From Bretschneidera sinensis (lineage: Eukaryota; Streptophyta; Magnoliopsida; Brassicales; Akaniaceae), in contig CM043702.1 in NCBI GenBank assembly GCA_023935145.1, positions 63,916,501-63,980,500 of the forward strand: DNA of 64,000 nucleotides, read 5' to 3'. The translations under genes were made by a program, and so were the position numbers. A model generated the notes under the pieces. The model ran no database searches and had not been told where the DNA came from. It saw only the letters and a list, made by a program, of their open reading frames with translations. Positions 1 through 13,018 of this stretch are shown here, one piece after another. Within the stretch, counting starts at the first letter, position 1; the number at the start of each line of letters is the position of its first letter.

Positions 1-2686
1 TGTCCTCTATTCGCTGCTTAGAGCTGACAAATTAATTAGTTAGTGATGCATTTCCAACCATTTGAATATTTGATATAGCTAGCTAGTATATATGACATAG
101 GAAACAAACACTGCCGGATGTCATTCTTGACATAAGATAAATATACCCCCCAAAGAAGTTAACACATCTCGACTCGGATCAAATAAGAACTACTCAATGT
201 GTGACATTTCTTTGATTTAGTCCTAATTTGATTAGACATAAATACATTTGATCTATTTTCAGTATCAATAATACTAAAAAAAAAAACATCTTTTCAGTTT
301 AATGCTATTTATTTTCCTCATTGTAACGTTAAAATAAACAAAAAATAAAACCTCTTTACAATTAAAAACATATTCCGTCCATTTACATCTTTATATCCCA
401 AACAACTTTTTAAGTTTTGAAAAAATTAATTCCAAAGTATAATGTATTTTGATTTTGTTTAATTTCAATATTAAAAATTTTAAATTTTAAATTTGAATAT
501 TTAGAATTTAAAAAATAAAAAAGTACTTGGGGATTGTTGTTAGTCAAACAAAGACCAAAACACTGGTAACTTTTATATACTTACTTTCTCATCCTTTTGT
601 AATAAAAGTTAAAAAATGAACTAAATTTTTTTATTTTACATTCGATATTGATAACAACAAGTGTTAAACAGTTGTAACGATCAAATCGATGTGAAGCATT
701 ATAATTGAATCCACATATGAAAAATCGTTTTAATTTCTATATTTTAATAAAAAAAATTAAAAACTCAATCGTTTATTTTCCTCTCATATTTCACAATTAT
801 AAATTAAGTTTTAAAAATCATTGCAATGACAACATCAACTTGAAATGCAATGATTGAAATGATCTTTCGATTGATTTGATTTTTTGACTAATGATAAAAC
901 TTAGGTATTCAAGGTTAAATTTTTAAAACTTTGGAACTAAATTTAAACAAAGCCGAATCATGTGATATTTTGTGTATATTTCTTTCAGTTTAATACTTTT
1001 ATTTCTATTTATTTCCTTACGAAATTGAAACATCCCTAACTTTTTAAAGCTGTTATGGTATCATCCAAAAGGGCAAAAAAAAAAAAAAAAAAGTTGTAAT
1101 ATTATGTTCCTAGTCTACGTTTGGACATTTGGTTTAATGGTTATGGTTTCAAGTCTAATGGGCTTAGATATTTTGAAGTTCAGCTAGATTTTTAGGTCAA
1201 TAACCCTTTCATATATAAAAAGATTATAAAGAGAAAAGTATGTGGATTATTTTTATAGATAAGTTACATTTAGTCATATTTAGTCATATGTAATTTGGTC
1301 TACCTTACATATAAAGATTCGTAATTTCAAAATATACAAATACTCTCTTAGAATATACATTTTCGATTCAAAATATACGGATACCCCCTTCGAATATGCA
1401 TTTTTTTTTATGTAGGAATATAGATTCCCTCTGGAATATATTTATTCAATGGGATATTTGTATATTTTAAAACTACAGATCTTTATGTGTAGGTTAGACC
1501 AAATTACAGGTAGCTAAATATAATTTACCTTATCTTTATAAATCAAAATAGCTATTATTTTCTTTTTCGAAAGTTCATTAATAATTTATAAGACAATTCA
1601 CTAACAACTTAAAATGATAAAGAGATTTTAATTTAGTTCCTATATATTATTAATTAGTTCGTAGTATAATAGTTCCCATGTGCATAAAAATATTATCAGT
1701 GGATATTATTATATATATTATTAACGTGAATATTTTATTACAGTTACTAATTAATAGTGACTTTTAAAGAGTAAAAAGTTTACAACGTGGACTTAAATTA
1801 ATCTTCGTTAGTGTGAGTGTGTGAGTAACAGAAGCATAAAAATATCTCTCTTAGGCACTTCATGGATGCACACACATTCAAAATGCAGTCCAAATTCGGA
1901 AGGAGTATAAAAAATTATTTATGAAATAAAATCAAAAATTGAAAAATAATTTATAAAAAACTGAATTTATATTAGAAAAATTGTTTCTGCTTCTATTTTT
2001 CTCAACACTATACAAATTTTAGTTTCATATTGTTGTTATGCCGAAAACTGTTTCAAAAATCATTTTATAAATTATAAACCATATTATTGAAACATGACTT
2101 AGAGAAAAACAAAATTTTTTATTTTGTTTTTTAAAACAAAAAAATTAAAAATAAATCCAAACATGCCAGTCTCCTCAACGATTTATTAGTTCAAGAACTA
2201 AACTCCAAGACTTGACATAAATATATATAGAAGACTTAATTACACTGTAAGAAAACAGGGATGCGAGAAAAATGGACAATGCATTTAACTCTCTAACAAT
2301 AATTTTGAGATTGTTTTTACACATAGGAATAACAAGCTGTGTGTATATATACCATGATTGCGTCTCCCATTCTTGCAAACACAAGAAATTATTCACTTGA
2401 ATACATATAAAATGTGAGAGAAAAACGACTAATACTTATGAAGTATAGAAAAATTTCTCTACACACTTGTATATGGATCTCAATTATTGAAGCATTGATT
2501 TTTTTAATAAATAAATTTTAAAAATATTTTTAAAAAAAAAACTTGAGTGGCATAGACATAAAAATAATGATTTATGTCTCATGTTAAAAGCCTCTTTCCA
2601 AGTTTCAAATACAAGACCCCCTGCCATTTCCCACCCTCCACTTCCAAAGCTACCTTAATATTTTCCCATCTCACAGTACAAACCAC
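1..2686. other. AT-rich intergenic flank
   Basis: No protein-like reading frame, tRNA or rRNA is visible here. The stretch is very AT-rich with homopolymer A/T runs. It contains one fold-back repeat, listed separately at 1246-1546. The short open frames present have no recognisable motif and are not conserved-looking. The right limit is where homology to the Copia-like LTR at 27440-28670 begins. Confidence 0.6.
1246..1546. repeat. Fold-back (MITE-like) inverted repeat
   Basis: The left arm (about 1251-1360) reads towards TAATTTGGTCTACC and ATAAAGATTCGTA. The right arm (about 1440-1541) is its approximate reverse complement, with GGTTAGACCAAATTA and TACAGATCTTTAT. Arms of roughly 90 bp enclose a short loop. 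This is the shape of a non-autonomous DNA element or fold-back repeat. No convincing target duplication was found, so the superfamily is unknown. Confidence 0.5.
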
Positions 2687-3287
2687 ACGACCAAGTCGTT
2701 TCTTTAAGATTTAATTCACCTTTTATCGGTATAAGAAGGTTTCGGACGAATTTTTTTTAAGATATAATGAAACTTTATTATTGTTCTGTACTTTGTACTC
2801 GTGAAGAACAACCCACAATAACTTCTATGAGTTTATGGATAAATAACACTAATGTTTGGAAATTTGCAAAATTTTTAAACATAAGAATATCAGTTAAGAA
2901 AGGGAAGAAGAATAAGAAAGGAAAACTGAAATCTAAATTCTGTAAATTATGACAATTAACACTCTATTTATAGTGTTTAATTAGTTTCTTTCTATTAGAG
3001 ATACATTGTTTCAATAATAAACTGACTTAAAATAAAATAATTGAGTTTGTTCACGAGCAACTATCATTTAACGTTCAAAAAATTCAAATTTTTCGACATT
3101 CATTCGATCAGAAAAGTTTTAGAAAGTTCCAGGAAATTTAGTCTTCCATCAAGTCGACTGTATTAAGCATGCAATCGACCGTATCAACTCTCATAAGTCA
3201 AAAAAATTATTTTTCCTTTTCTTATTTCCATTGAGTTTCTAAAATATCACAAACTTAAAACTAAGTTATTATTGAAAATCATCAACA
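2687..3287 (-). repeat. 3' LTR of element X
   Basis: Homologous to 27440-28670; for example the stretch around 2793-2840 (CTCGTGAAGAACAACCCA, then GAGTTTATGGATAAATA) recurs at about 27558-27606. On the minus strand it begins TGTTGATGATTTTC at 3287, just after the purine tract. A TATA-like box on the minus strand (CTATAAATAG) lies at 2964-2973. Degenerate AGTCGACTG boxes occur at about 3150-3185. The left edge is where homology stops, not a clean CA. Confidence 0.7.
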
Positions 3288-3300
3288 ATCCCCCAACATT
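3288..3300 (-). other. Polypurine tract of element X
   Basis: On the minus strand AATGTTGGGGGAT directly precedes the TGTTGATG start of the LTR at 3287. This is the expected position and composition for the plus-strand primer of an LTR retrotransposon. Confidence 0.65.
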
Positions 3301-4333
3301 TTCAAAATAATTTAACTCGATAAAATATTTAAAGTTTGATCTTTATCATCCATTGAAGTTCATGCCTAAATGAAAATGTCTTTTAGACTTGAATTTTCGC
3401 TTAGTGAAAACACATCAAAGTTAAATAGAATATATGGTAGTATAATACGTTGAACCATAAATCTTATTTTTTTAATCGGACATGTCTCAAGTGCATGTCT
3501 CACACATGAGACTTCTCCTCATAGAATTTGCCAGAAAATTACCGACACGTTTACAGGCCTTGTGTCATGTATCTTATGTCATGAGTGCTCTAGAGTCAAG
3601 CCCTTGAACTCAACATAAGCAGCCACACTTCACACTCACTAAGTAAGCTTATCAAGTATGTTCTGTAGTTTAACATACCAAAGAAAACTTTTATAAGCCT
3701 TATTAAGAACTTAAAGTTCATCCTTCACTTTATCACTACGGTTTCCAAACACCTTTATCTTGGAATGTAATATTTACTGTAAGTGTTTGCAATTACAACT
3801 AATGATGTACTTTGTCTCATTGAACTCAATATTTATAGTTAGTAAGCAATGAGTCGAGGTTCCATCATGGGTGATTAATCGTATGGGTTTGATCTACATC
3901 CCTTATAAATCATTTGCTAGCTAGAAACTTGTTTAACATCTAATTTTAATACTTCGCTATATGCCCAGGATAATTCATTGTAGTGCATTGCATACATACC
4001 AATCGCACTTACACTTAAAATCACCCACACCATAAGTGATATTTTTCATCACTTATAACTACTTGACTTTACCTACTTGTAATTCATTATCATGCTCAGT
4101 GTTAACTTGGTGTTTATACTATTGTACAATACTTATTGTAGCATATACTCATATCACTAGTCCAAGTGACATTATCATACAAACTAGATTTTACCACAAG
4201 TATCCTCTTGAGATTCATATTATTGTAAATTTCTATCACAAGAATATATCAGATTCTAAGTCAAGTACTAATCAAAATACACTAGAGATTTTCTCAAGAC
4301 TTATTTGAGAATTCACGCTTGTCTTAAGCAATG

Positions 4334-4385
<52 letters not shown>

Positions 4386-4541
4386 TAACTCTTACATATA
4401 TAAAAACTCTAGAAAATATATAAATTTTCATTTAACAAGATACAAGATTCATAAATCAATATAAATTGAATTAAACATGAATTTCAACAAATATAAGTAA
4501 ATTGAATAATCAATACTACAAACATAAATAATAATCTTATT
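3301..4541. other. Non-coding 3' internal region of element X
   Basis: AT-rich sequence between the polypurine tract and the inserted Gypsy solo LTR. I found no pol motifs on the minus strand. A pure (AT)n run occupies 4339-4382. Short plus-strand frames here, such as 4036-4308, show no protein signature. Confidence 0.5.
4339..4382. repeat. (AT)n microsatellite
   Basis: Uninterrupted AT dinucleotide repeat of about 22 units. Simple sequence, no further function implied. Confidence 0.95.
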
Positions 4542-5243
4542 ATTAATGTAACAACCCATCCTGGGTTAGCCACCCCCAAGACGGTGTCATCACATTTTGA
4601 AAATCCCAGCATGACACATATATGCAACAATAAAAATAATACTAACATAAATTTTTACTTTAATCCTCAACCCTCAACAGGGGAGATGCATCATTCTGAT
4701 CTTGACTTAAACATAATATACAACGTAAAATCCATGAATATTTACAACTAAATTTTTATTTTATTTTCTTATTAGTCTGAGGATGTGGACACGTACGTGG
4801 CTTACAGAAAATGATTTCGTTTGACTCTCAACCCACCAGACTATTTGTCTTACCTACTATCTGAAATCATTGTACAATGAGAGATAAGCTTCACAAGCTC
4901 AGTGAATTAAATTTACTAGAAGTATTCAACTTGTTTAAATAGTCTTTCAATATTTAATCATTGATATCTCATATAACTTGATAATAGCATTCTACTATCG
5001 CTACACATATCATAAGTTTCATTCTCTATCAATCTCTTATTCTTATGTATTTGTTCACCTTAAGATAATTAATTACCTCATAATTACCTCGTTATGAGGT
5101 TCACAGCATAAAGTCTACCATTCAGATGGTTTTTATCATATCGTACTTCTGAGTTTCTTTCTCACCATAACTGTCTCTCTGTGAGACTCATTCATTTATA
5201 AATAAATTCACAATAACAAACAACACTTCAGCATTTCAGTAAT

Positions 5244-6552
5244 TGATTACGCCCAAAATATAACGCGATTGTTGTAGCACAGCTTTGGGGTGTCGATTCC
5301 ACAAGGAAACGAGTTAACTACAAAAGAATGTGTGAACCATAACACAAACGATAAAGATTTAAGTGAGAAAATATGAACTTTTGGTAATGAAGTAATTGTG
5401 TAAAATAGATTGTAAAATATAATAGGAAAACAACAAGGATCCGGGAATCATCCCTAGGTTCGTTGTCCTATTCCTAACTTAATTCAGTTATTTTTATCTC
5501 GATTGCGAGTTTCACATCCCAAACAGGCAATCGGTAAATATTCAATGAGCACATATATAAACCCTAATATGATTGTTATGAAATACTTTTTATTTTCGAT
5601 TCGTGCACATATGATCTATCCTATAGGTTTATCAAGAAACGACAATATATCTTTGTTGACAATATTGTAGTAATGGACAAACCTAAAAGCTAAATCTATC
5701 GGACTCAGTTATACCCAAACAATCTTGACATAAGAAAAGCATGACTAAATTTATATCAAGGAGAAAGATACAATCACCGGAATAGATAAAATCTTATAAT
5801 TAGCTTAAAAAGTAAATCATAACAATGTTTTGACAATAATTCCTATTACAACTGAATCAAATAAGGGAAGATAGGAACAACTACACCTAGGGATTCATCC
5901 CTTCGCTTTGCTTGGAGATTAGTTCACCATGGGGCTCATGGTTGAACACTTTGATGGGGAAGAATTGGTTGCTTCCTTGAGTTTTCCAGGCTTCCAAAAG
6001 ATTCCTTTCTCTTAAACCCTAAGTGATCTATTTATAGTACAAAGGTCCAAGGGTGTTTTTGGGTTTAATCTATTGTTTAAAACCCGAATTAAGTTTTAAC
6101 TCGAAGATATAACATTGTGTGCACGCTGCGGTGCTCCTTTATAGGCACTACGATGTTGGTTTCAACTTTGGTTGGGTAAGCTTCTGGGCACCGCGGTGCT
6201 GGCTGAGGGGCACCACAGTGCACACTGATGGTTCAAGATGTGGAGGCTTCTGGGCACCGCTGTGCTGGCTGAGGGGCACCGTGGTGCAGACTGATGACTT
6301 GATTTTTTATTCATGTTTGCTTCTTCGCAACCACTCCGACACTCCATTATGCATGGAATCTTGACACTTTAAGCAATGATCGCTTTTTCTTCTCTTTTGG
6401 ACTCAAAGTACCTAAAAATTCACTGAAATAAGTCAGTGATCCAATAATATCACTTTAGAGTTATTAACATATAAAAGTACAATAAAGACCGAGATCAATC
6501 CTAAAATGCTAACGATTAAACACTATTGAGATGCATTTTATGGCTCTCATCA
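5244..6552 (-). repeat. 3' LTR of the subfamily A Athila-like element
   Basis: Same length (1309 bp) and nearly the same sequence as 11710-13018. On the minus strand it runs TGATGAGAGCC to GGCGTAATCA. A minus-strand TATA box (CTATAAATAG) is at 6028-6037. Six 12-bp boxes related to the palindrome GCACCGCGGTGC start at 6123, 6145, 6188, 6210, 6254 and 6276, upstream of the TATA box. The copy at 6188 is a perfect palindrome. Confidence 0.9.
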
Positions 6553-8188
6553 CAACCCCTAACTAACTTATTGCTAGTCCCTAGCAATTCAAGCAAAAAC
6601 AAAGGATAAATTCTACGGTGGGAGTTAAAAACAAAGTAAAGCAATGCTAGCGTTGAACCAAGAGTAATTCACTTTTTTTTGTCTCAAAAATTGCACACAA
6701 CATACAGCACATAGAATTATTAAATATAACTCATTTCAAAAAGTAATCCAACCATCAATCTTAAAATCGTTATTGACTCTTAACATCCATCTTACCACAA
6801 TCCATTAATCCGAACACCCGGATGACTTTATGCACAACATTCATGAATAGAAGTCTTGGCCTCTAAGAACATAATAAATTGCATGACATCAATCATAAAT
6901 CAAGCTCTATAGGCTTACTTTTCAAATCACTTTCCACTATTGTAGAAAAAATCACACTACATTGGATCAATAGGTCTTTACTAAGCTTGTAACATTAGGC
7001 TAAGGTAAAAGTTAAGAAAGAACGGGAAGGATTCAACAAGTAAAAGAACTTAATCTCTTAGTTTTGAACACAACTCTTTAAGCACTGGATAACTTTACTT
7101 CAATACCCAACTCTTCCAACCATTTTCCGAGCATTTGTTTCAACAAATCACCATTTTTTTTCTTTCTTTCTTCTTTCTTTGCCATAATTCACTTTTTTTT
7201 TATTTTGGCACATAAGACCATTCACCCCATTTTTCATCATTTTCTTTTGTTTTCCACAACCCCCAACTTATCTCTTTTCATGTATTTGGGCTATGGTAGT
7301 AATATTTTTTTTCTCATACTTTCATCCTTACTTCTCTTGAGTGTTTCTCAACAAATATGTATAACTAAGTTCTTTTAAAAGGAAAGTAAGGATAAAATAT
7401 TTTAGGCTCATAAAGGTAAGTAAATGGGCTATTGAAAGAAACAAGGCTCAAATTCTTTTTCAAGAAAAAGGCTCAAATTGGTGACTAGTGATAAATATAG
7501 CAATGTTAAGTTTGGAAGGCTCAAACGGTTCAAAAATAGCCTATATCATATCCTAAGTAGTGTGCATTCTAGAAATTCGCCTCAAGTGATTATTAAATAA
7601 GTTTTAGAGCTTGTCGAGACCGTAAAAGCATTCACAAAACAATCACACATAAAACTTCTCTAAATGTTTTAGACTAATCATACATTCTTACCGCAAACTA
7701 GAGTCTCAAACCAAGTGAAGATTGATACTTAAATTAATTTCAAACCGAAGCAAGATTTAACTTCTTCTAAATGTTATATGTTATCTAAATTTAGGCTCAT
7801 ATCATTGATATGTGAATAAACTCTAAGGCTTAACACAAAGCATGCTAAAAACAAACAAAAAGAGAAAATGACACCAAGCAGTTCAATAAAAAACATGAAT
7901 ATGTTTCCTCCACCCCCAACTTAAAGTAGACATTGTCCTCAATGTGAAAGCAAAAGATAAGGAAACTCTCTTTGTAGCAAAAAGTGCACAAAAGCTGAAA
8001 ATTGTGCACCACCATTTGAACTGCTTCATATATTTGTCCCTAAAAAAGAAAAACGAAAGTAAAACTGGAAAACCGCAAAATAATAATAATAAATAAGAAA
8101 AAGAAATATGAAAAACCATAAAAATAGAAGGATATGTTGTGGGTTGCCTCCCATGAGCGCTAAGTTTTACGTCTTCAGCCAGGCGCTC
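6553..8188. other. Non-coding 3' internal region of the subfamily A element
   Basis: Lies between the gag and the 3' LTR. A purine-rich tract (minus strand AGTTAGGGGTTG, about 6553-6564) abuts the LTR and is the likely plus-strand primer. No pol domains were seen. The matching region of the sister element at 20225-21879 is equally empty, so lack of pol is ancestral to both copies and not a private deletion. Confidence 0.65.
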
Positions 8189-11100
8189 TTATTCCTTCCT
8201 AGACAAACATAGGTTGAATGCACCAACCACTGCTTCATTGCCAAATTCGGTGCTTGTATGCTTTGGAGAGGCCTTAAGGATGTCATAAGTAACATCTGTA
8301 AATTCTAGCTTGATATATGCTCTTGTGAAGCCATAGGTGAGGGTGGACTTTAATGGATTAAGGTGCTGGACCTTTTCCATGAATGAGTCAATCATGTATG
8401 CTTGGTGGGTTTCATCCACATCCTCTGATTTTTTTGTTGTTGGGATGTGTAATAACTTACCACTTAGTGTCTCAATGGTATTCACCTTCTTTATATTCTG
8501 TTGCGCTAGGTGTTGACCATGGGGTATGGATTGAGCTTGAGAAGGGAACTTACCTCGCTCAGTCACACTCAAGTAGCTCATCAACTTGGACACTTGGCTC
8601 TTTATCTCTTTATTTTCTTCAACAACCTACGTAATTAAAGATTCAAGTCTTTGATTAGTCTTACCCTGTGCCTCAATAAAAGCTTGTAAAGTGTCTTCTA
8701 AAGAACTCCTAGAAGATACAGGTGCACGATATGGTTCAAGATATGGTGTAGGGGGTTGTGCAAGCTGCTGGTTTTCAGACTTCCAGCTGAAATTGGGATG
8801 ATTTTGCCATCCCAGATTATAAGTATCAGAGAAGGGTGCCAAAGGCTTCTTGTAATGCCTAAGGCATTACATTGTTCCTTATAAATCCCTCTCATCTCAG
8901 CAAATGTGGGGCACTCTTGGGCGAGATGATCTACCCCGCCATACACAAAACATGGTTCAAAAGATTTTGCATGATTAGCTATGTGTGTTGGTGATGAGAG
9001 TCATAAAATGTATCTTAATAATACTTAATTGTTAGCATTTTAGGCTTGATCTAGGTTTTAATTGCACTTTTATACGTTAACAACTCTAAAGTATCATTCT
9101 TGGATCATTGATCTACTTCGGTGCATTTTCAGGTACTTTAAGCTCAAAAGAGGAGGAAAAGTTATCATTGCTTGAAGCACAAAGACTCGAGGCATATTAG
9201 AGTGAAAGAATACTTCCGGAAAGACAAGATGGAGGGCTTAAAAAAGCAACAGCTGCTACCCGCATTGGAAATGAGTTTCACTAAATTACGAGAATTACCC
9301 GTACAGATCAATCATCTTTGAAAATTAAACTGTATTGATACAAGAAGAACCAGGAGATAAACCATATATTCTTAGAAAGATCCAGAAGTCTATTTTCTTG
9401 AGAATTTTCTGGTTCGTCAAAAGGATATTTCTAGAGAAAGTTATGGCAGTTTTAGTAGACAAAGGTCAGGCGGTGCGAGATTTCAGCGTGATTTTGGGCT
9501 TAAATCCCACATCCCACATCGGTTGGAAAACACATTTCTATATCCCACATCCCACATCGGATGGGAAACACATTACACTCTTGGTATTTGCCTATATAAG
9601 ACCCACTCCACTTTAGCTTTGAGTATCAATCGGAGCTCATCTGAAATCATCAGAGAGTGAATCCAGAGGGCCTTTAGGAGCAATCCAGAGGGCCTTTAAG
9701 ACGAATCTGAGGTATGATTTTAGAGGCCAAGCTGAGGAATCACCGAAGCTTTCGCTACCAAGGAGGAGATGATCGTTGAGAGGCCGGAGGCAACTCAAGG
9801 AATCATGAGCCCCATGGCTGGATAGTCTCCAAGCAAGGCGAAGGGATGAATCCCTAGGTGTAGTTGTTCTTATTTTTATTTATTTGATTCGGTTGTAGTT
9901 GGATATTATTTTCATTAAACATTGTTATGTTTTATTCTTAATTTAATTAGTAGATTTATTATTACTCCGGTGATTGTATGCTTCTTTTCCATATAAGTTC
10001 AGTCATACTTTTCTTATGTGTACCTGTTTGGGTGTGATTGAGTCTGGTAGATCTCTTTTATAGATTTGTCCATTGCTGTGGTATTATCATTTAGATATAT
10101 CGTTGTCTCTTGATAATTTATAAGTTAGGTCATGTGTGCTTGAAAGTAAAGAAGATTTCATAACAATTACATTAGGATTTATAAATGCACTTTAATCGAA
10201 TATTTGCCGATTGCCAGTTTGGGATGTGAAACTTGCAATCGAGATAAAAACAACTGAATCAAGTTAGGATTAGGGCAATGAACCTAGGAAGGATTTCCGA
10301 TTCCTTGTCGTTTCTTTATTATATTATTCAATCATTCACATAATTTTCATAAAATAAACAATTCAGATTCTTTAATTCAATCTTTTATCGTTTGTGTTCA
10401 AGTTTACACCTTCTTCTGTAATTAACTTGTTTCTCTGTGGAATCGACACCCCAAAGTTGTACTACAAATACCGCATTATGTTCTGGGCATAATCAATTGG
10501 CTTTAAGCTCTTAGTATTTAACACCTCTAGTTCCCTAGTGAGCATCTTGACCTTGGCCTTAAGGTTATCCTCTTCCCTAAGATGGTAAATTCCACCACCA
10601 TTTGGGTTCCCTACAGGTCGTGCCCTATTTGTGCTTTCAGTAGCACTAGGTCCAGTCCAAGTGTGAGCTTTTTCTGCAACCTCATTGAGGTACTCTATGG
10701 CCTCATCAGGATCTTTCTCCAAGAACTCACCATTACACATCATCTCTACAAATTGGTGGTCTCTATATGTAAGTCCCTCATAAAAATAGCTCACTAAGCA
10801 CCAACTCTCATACCCATGGTGAGGGCACATACTCAACAACTCCTTAAATCTCTCCCAAGACTGATACAAAGTCTCACTGTCCTTTTGTGCAAAGGTGGAG
10901 ATTTGCCTTTTTAAAGCATTGGTCTTATGTTGGGGAAAGTATTTATTAAAGAAAATTCGAGTCATCTCAGTCCACGACCCAATAGATCATGGTCTTAGTG
11001 AGTATAGCCAACTCTTAGCTCTATCCTTCAAAGTGAAATGAAAGAACTTAAGCCTCATAATGTCATCGGTTTCATCTTGACTATGAAAAGTCGTGACTAC

Positions 11101-11440
11101 TTCCTCAAATTCTCTAATGTGCACATATGGGTTTTCATTGTCCAAGCCATGAAACGTAGGTAGTAATTGTATTATCCCTGTTTTAAAATCTAGATGACGA
11201 GCGTTGGCTTGAAACATGATGCATGATGGTGTGGCTATGCGTGTAGGGTGGAGATAATCCTGAAGTGTCCTACAACATTCTCATTAGGGTTATCGGCCAT
11301 GTTAAAAATCCTCTAAATTCTCTTGTTGGGGTGCATTATGGTTTGATCTAGGCGAGGTTTCACTAATGGACGTGGAAGGAGAGGGTAATTCTATTTCGGG
11401 TCCTCTAATGAATCTACCTAGTGAATCTCTCGATCTATGC
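8189..11440 (-). pseudogene. Athila-like gag, broken by a solo LTR
   Basis: Minus-strand gag in pieces: 11217-10987, 10965-10501, then after the solo LTR 8946-8698 and 8593-8189, with frame changes between. The capsid-type retrotransposon gag core is clear (FPQHKTNALKRQIS, then YQSWERFKELL and CPHHGYESW), followed by a CCHC-like stretch near 8946-8890 and a glutamine-rich tail. The start is probably near 11437, where a minus-strand ATG corresponds to the sister gag at 18521. Gag would form the particle that packages the element RNA. Stop codons, frameshifts and the 1.5-kb insertion make this copy non-functional. Confidence 0.82.
8992..10495 (+). mobile_element. Solo LTR of the Athila-like family, subfamily B
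   Basis: Begins TGATGAGAGTCAT (8992) and ends GGCATAATCA (10495). Flanks are GTTGG (8987-8991) and ATTGG (10496-10500), a 5-bp duplication with one change. The interrupted target is the gag of the surrounding element: the sister gag at about 19400-19440 reads straight through the site. It matches the LTRs 16821-18305 and 21880-23340. No internal sequence remains, as expected after LTR-LTR recombination. A plus-strand TATA (CCTATATAAGACCC) is at about 9590-9603. Confidence 0.88.
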
Positions 11441-11687
11441 ATACACCAAATAAGTCAGAGGGAAATAAATAAATGGAAGAAAATAAAAGAAAATCAGAAA
11501 ATCAAATCAAAGAGAAAAGAACAATAATAAATAAAAATACTATAAAAAAAAAGAAGAAAAAAATTGCAGCAAGCTAAAAGAGGGAACGAAGTTACCGCCT
11601 TTACAAACTGCTGAAAGAAAAACTATCTACAAATCTTCTACTGTCTTGTCTTAGAGTCGACAATCTTCTTTGTACTTAAGTGTGTTT

Positions 11688-11704
11688 CCCCGGCAACGGC
11701 ACCA
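11688..11704 (-). other. Primer binding site, tRNA-Asp type
   Basis: On the minus strand TGGTGCCGTTGCCGGGG follows the 5' LTR within a few bases. It differs by one base from the complement of the plant tRNA-Asp 3' end, the primer typical of Athila/Tat Gypsy elements. The intact form is seen at 18311-18327. Confidence 0.85.
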
Positions 11705-11709
11705 AAATT

Positions 11710-13018
11710 CGATTACACCCAAAACATAACGCGGATGTTGTAGCACAGCTTTGGGGTGTTGATTCCACAGGGAAACAAGTTAACTACAAAAGAAGGTGTG
11801 TACCATAACACAAACGATAAAGATTTAAGTGAGAAAATATGAACTTTTGGTAATGAAGTAATTGTGTAAAATAGATTGTAAAATATAATAGGAAAACAAC
11901 AAGGATCCAGGAATCCTCCCTAGGTTCGTTGCCCTATTCCTAACTTGATTCAGTTGTTTTTATCTCGATTGCGAGTTTTACATCCCAAACAGGCAATCAG
12001 TAAATATTCAATGAGCACATATATAAACCCTAATATGATTGTTATGAAATACTTTTTATTTTCGATTTGTGCACACATGATCTATCCTATAGGTTCATCA
12101 AGAAATGACAATATATCTTTGTTGACAATATTGCGGTAATGGCAAACCTAAAAGCTAAATCTACTGGACTCAATCATACCCAAACAATCTTGACATAAGA
12201 AAAACATGACTAAATTTATATCAAGGAGAAAGATATAATCACCGGAATAGATAAAATCTTATAATTAGCTTAAAAAGTAAATCATAACAATGTTTTGACA
12301 ATAAATTCCTATTACAACTTAATCAAATAAGGGAAGATAGGAACAACTACACCTAGGGATTCATCCCTTCGCCTTTCTTGGAGATTAGTTCACCATGGGG
12401 CTCATGGTTAAACACTTTGATGGGGAATAATTGGTTGCTTCCTTGAGTTTTCCAAGCTTCCAAAAGATTCCTTTCTCTTAAAGCCTAAGTGATCTATTTA
12501 TAGTACAAAGGTCCAAGTGTGTTTTTGGGTTTAATCTATTGTCTAAAACCCTAATTAAGTTTTAACTCGGAGATATAACATCGTGTGCGTGCTGCGGTGC
12601 TCCTTTATGGGCGCTGCGGTGTTGGCTTTAGCTTTGGTTGGGTGTGATTTTGGGCACCGTGGTGCTAGCTGAGGGGCACCGTGGTGCACACTGATGGTTC
12701 AAGATGTGGAGGCTTCTGGGCACCACGGTGCTGGTTGAGGGGCACCACGATGCACACTGATGACTTGATTTTTTCTTCATGTTTGCTTCTCCGCAACCAC
12801 TCCGACACTCCGTTATGCATGGAATCTTGGCGCTTTAAGCAACGATCGCTTTTTATTCTCTTTTGGACTCAAAGTACCTAAAAATGCACTAAAATAAGTC
12901 AGTGATCCAATAATATCACTTTAGAGTTATTAACATATAAAAGTCCAATAAAGACCGAGATCAATCCTAAAATGCTAACAATTAAACACTGTTGAGATGC
13001 ATTTTATGGCTCTCATCA
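11710..13018 (-). repeat. 5' LTR of the subfamily A Athila-like element
   Basis: 1309 bp, matching 5244-6552. Its inner end has lost the terminal T (CGATTACACCC instead of TGATTACGCCC). A minus-strand TATA box lies at 12494-12503. GCACC-GGTGC boxes start at 12589, 12611, 12654, 12676, 12720 and 12742, again in 22-bp doublets. Confidence 0.9.

Larger units (their letters stand above)
5244..13018 (-). mobile_element. Athila-like gag-only LTR retrotransposon, subfamily A
   Basis: Bounded by TG (5244) and CA (13018) and by perfect GTAAT duplications (5239-5243, 13019-13023), inserted in the Gypsy solo LTR. The two LTRs are 1309 bp each. The primer site at 11688-11704 matches the 3' end of tRNA-Asp with one change, as in Athila/Tat elements. 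The only coding trace is a gag. About 1.6 kb follows the gag (6553-8188) with no pol. This fits the published class of terminal-repeat retrotransposons with only a GAG domain (TR-GAG), which must borrow pol in trans. It is interrupted by a solo LTR at 8992-10495. Confidence 0.88.

Noticed and set aside
2577..2690. Target duplication for element X
   Set aside because: The 3' flank after 28670 is GTTAT; no matching 5-mer borders the left LTR edge, so no duplication is claimed.
4036..4308. 90-residue plus-strand frame
   Set aside because: It lies in the non-coding 3' region of element X, with cysteine-rich low-complexity composition and no motif.
9335..9616. Similar open frames of 93-100 codons in the three subfamily B LTRs (9335, 17164, 22245)
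   Set aside because: They lie inside LTRs, the third copy is in a different frame, and no protein motif is visible; they follow from LTR homology.
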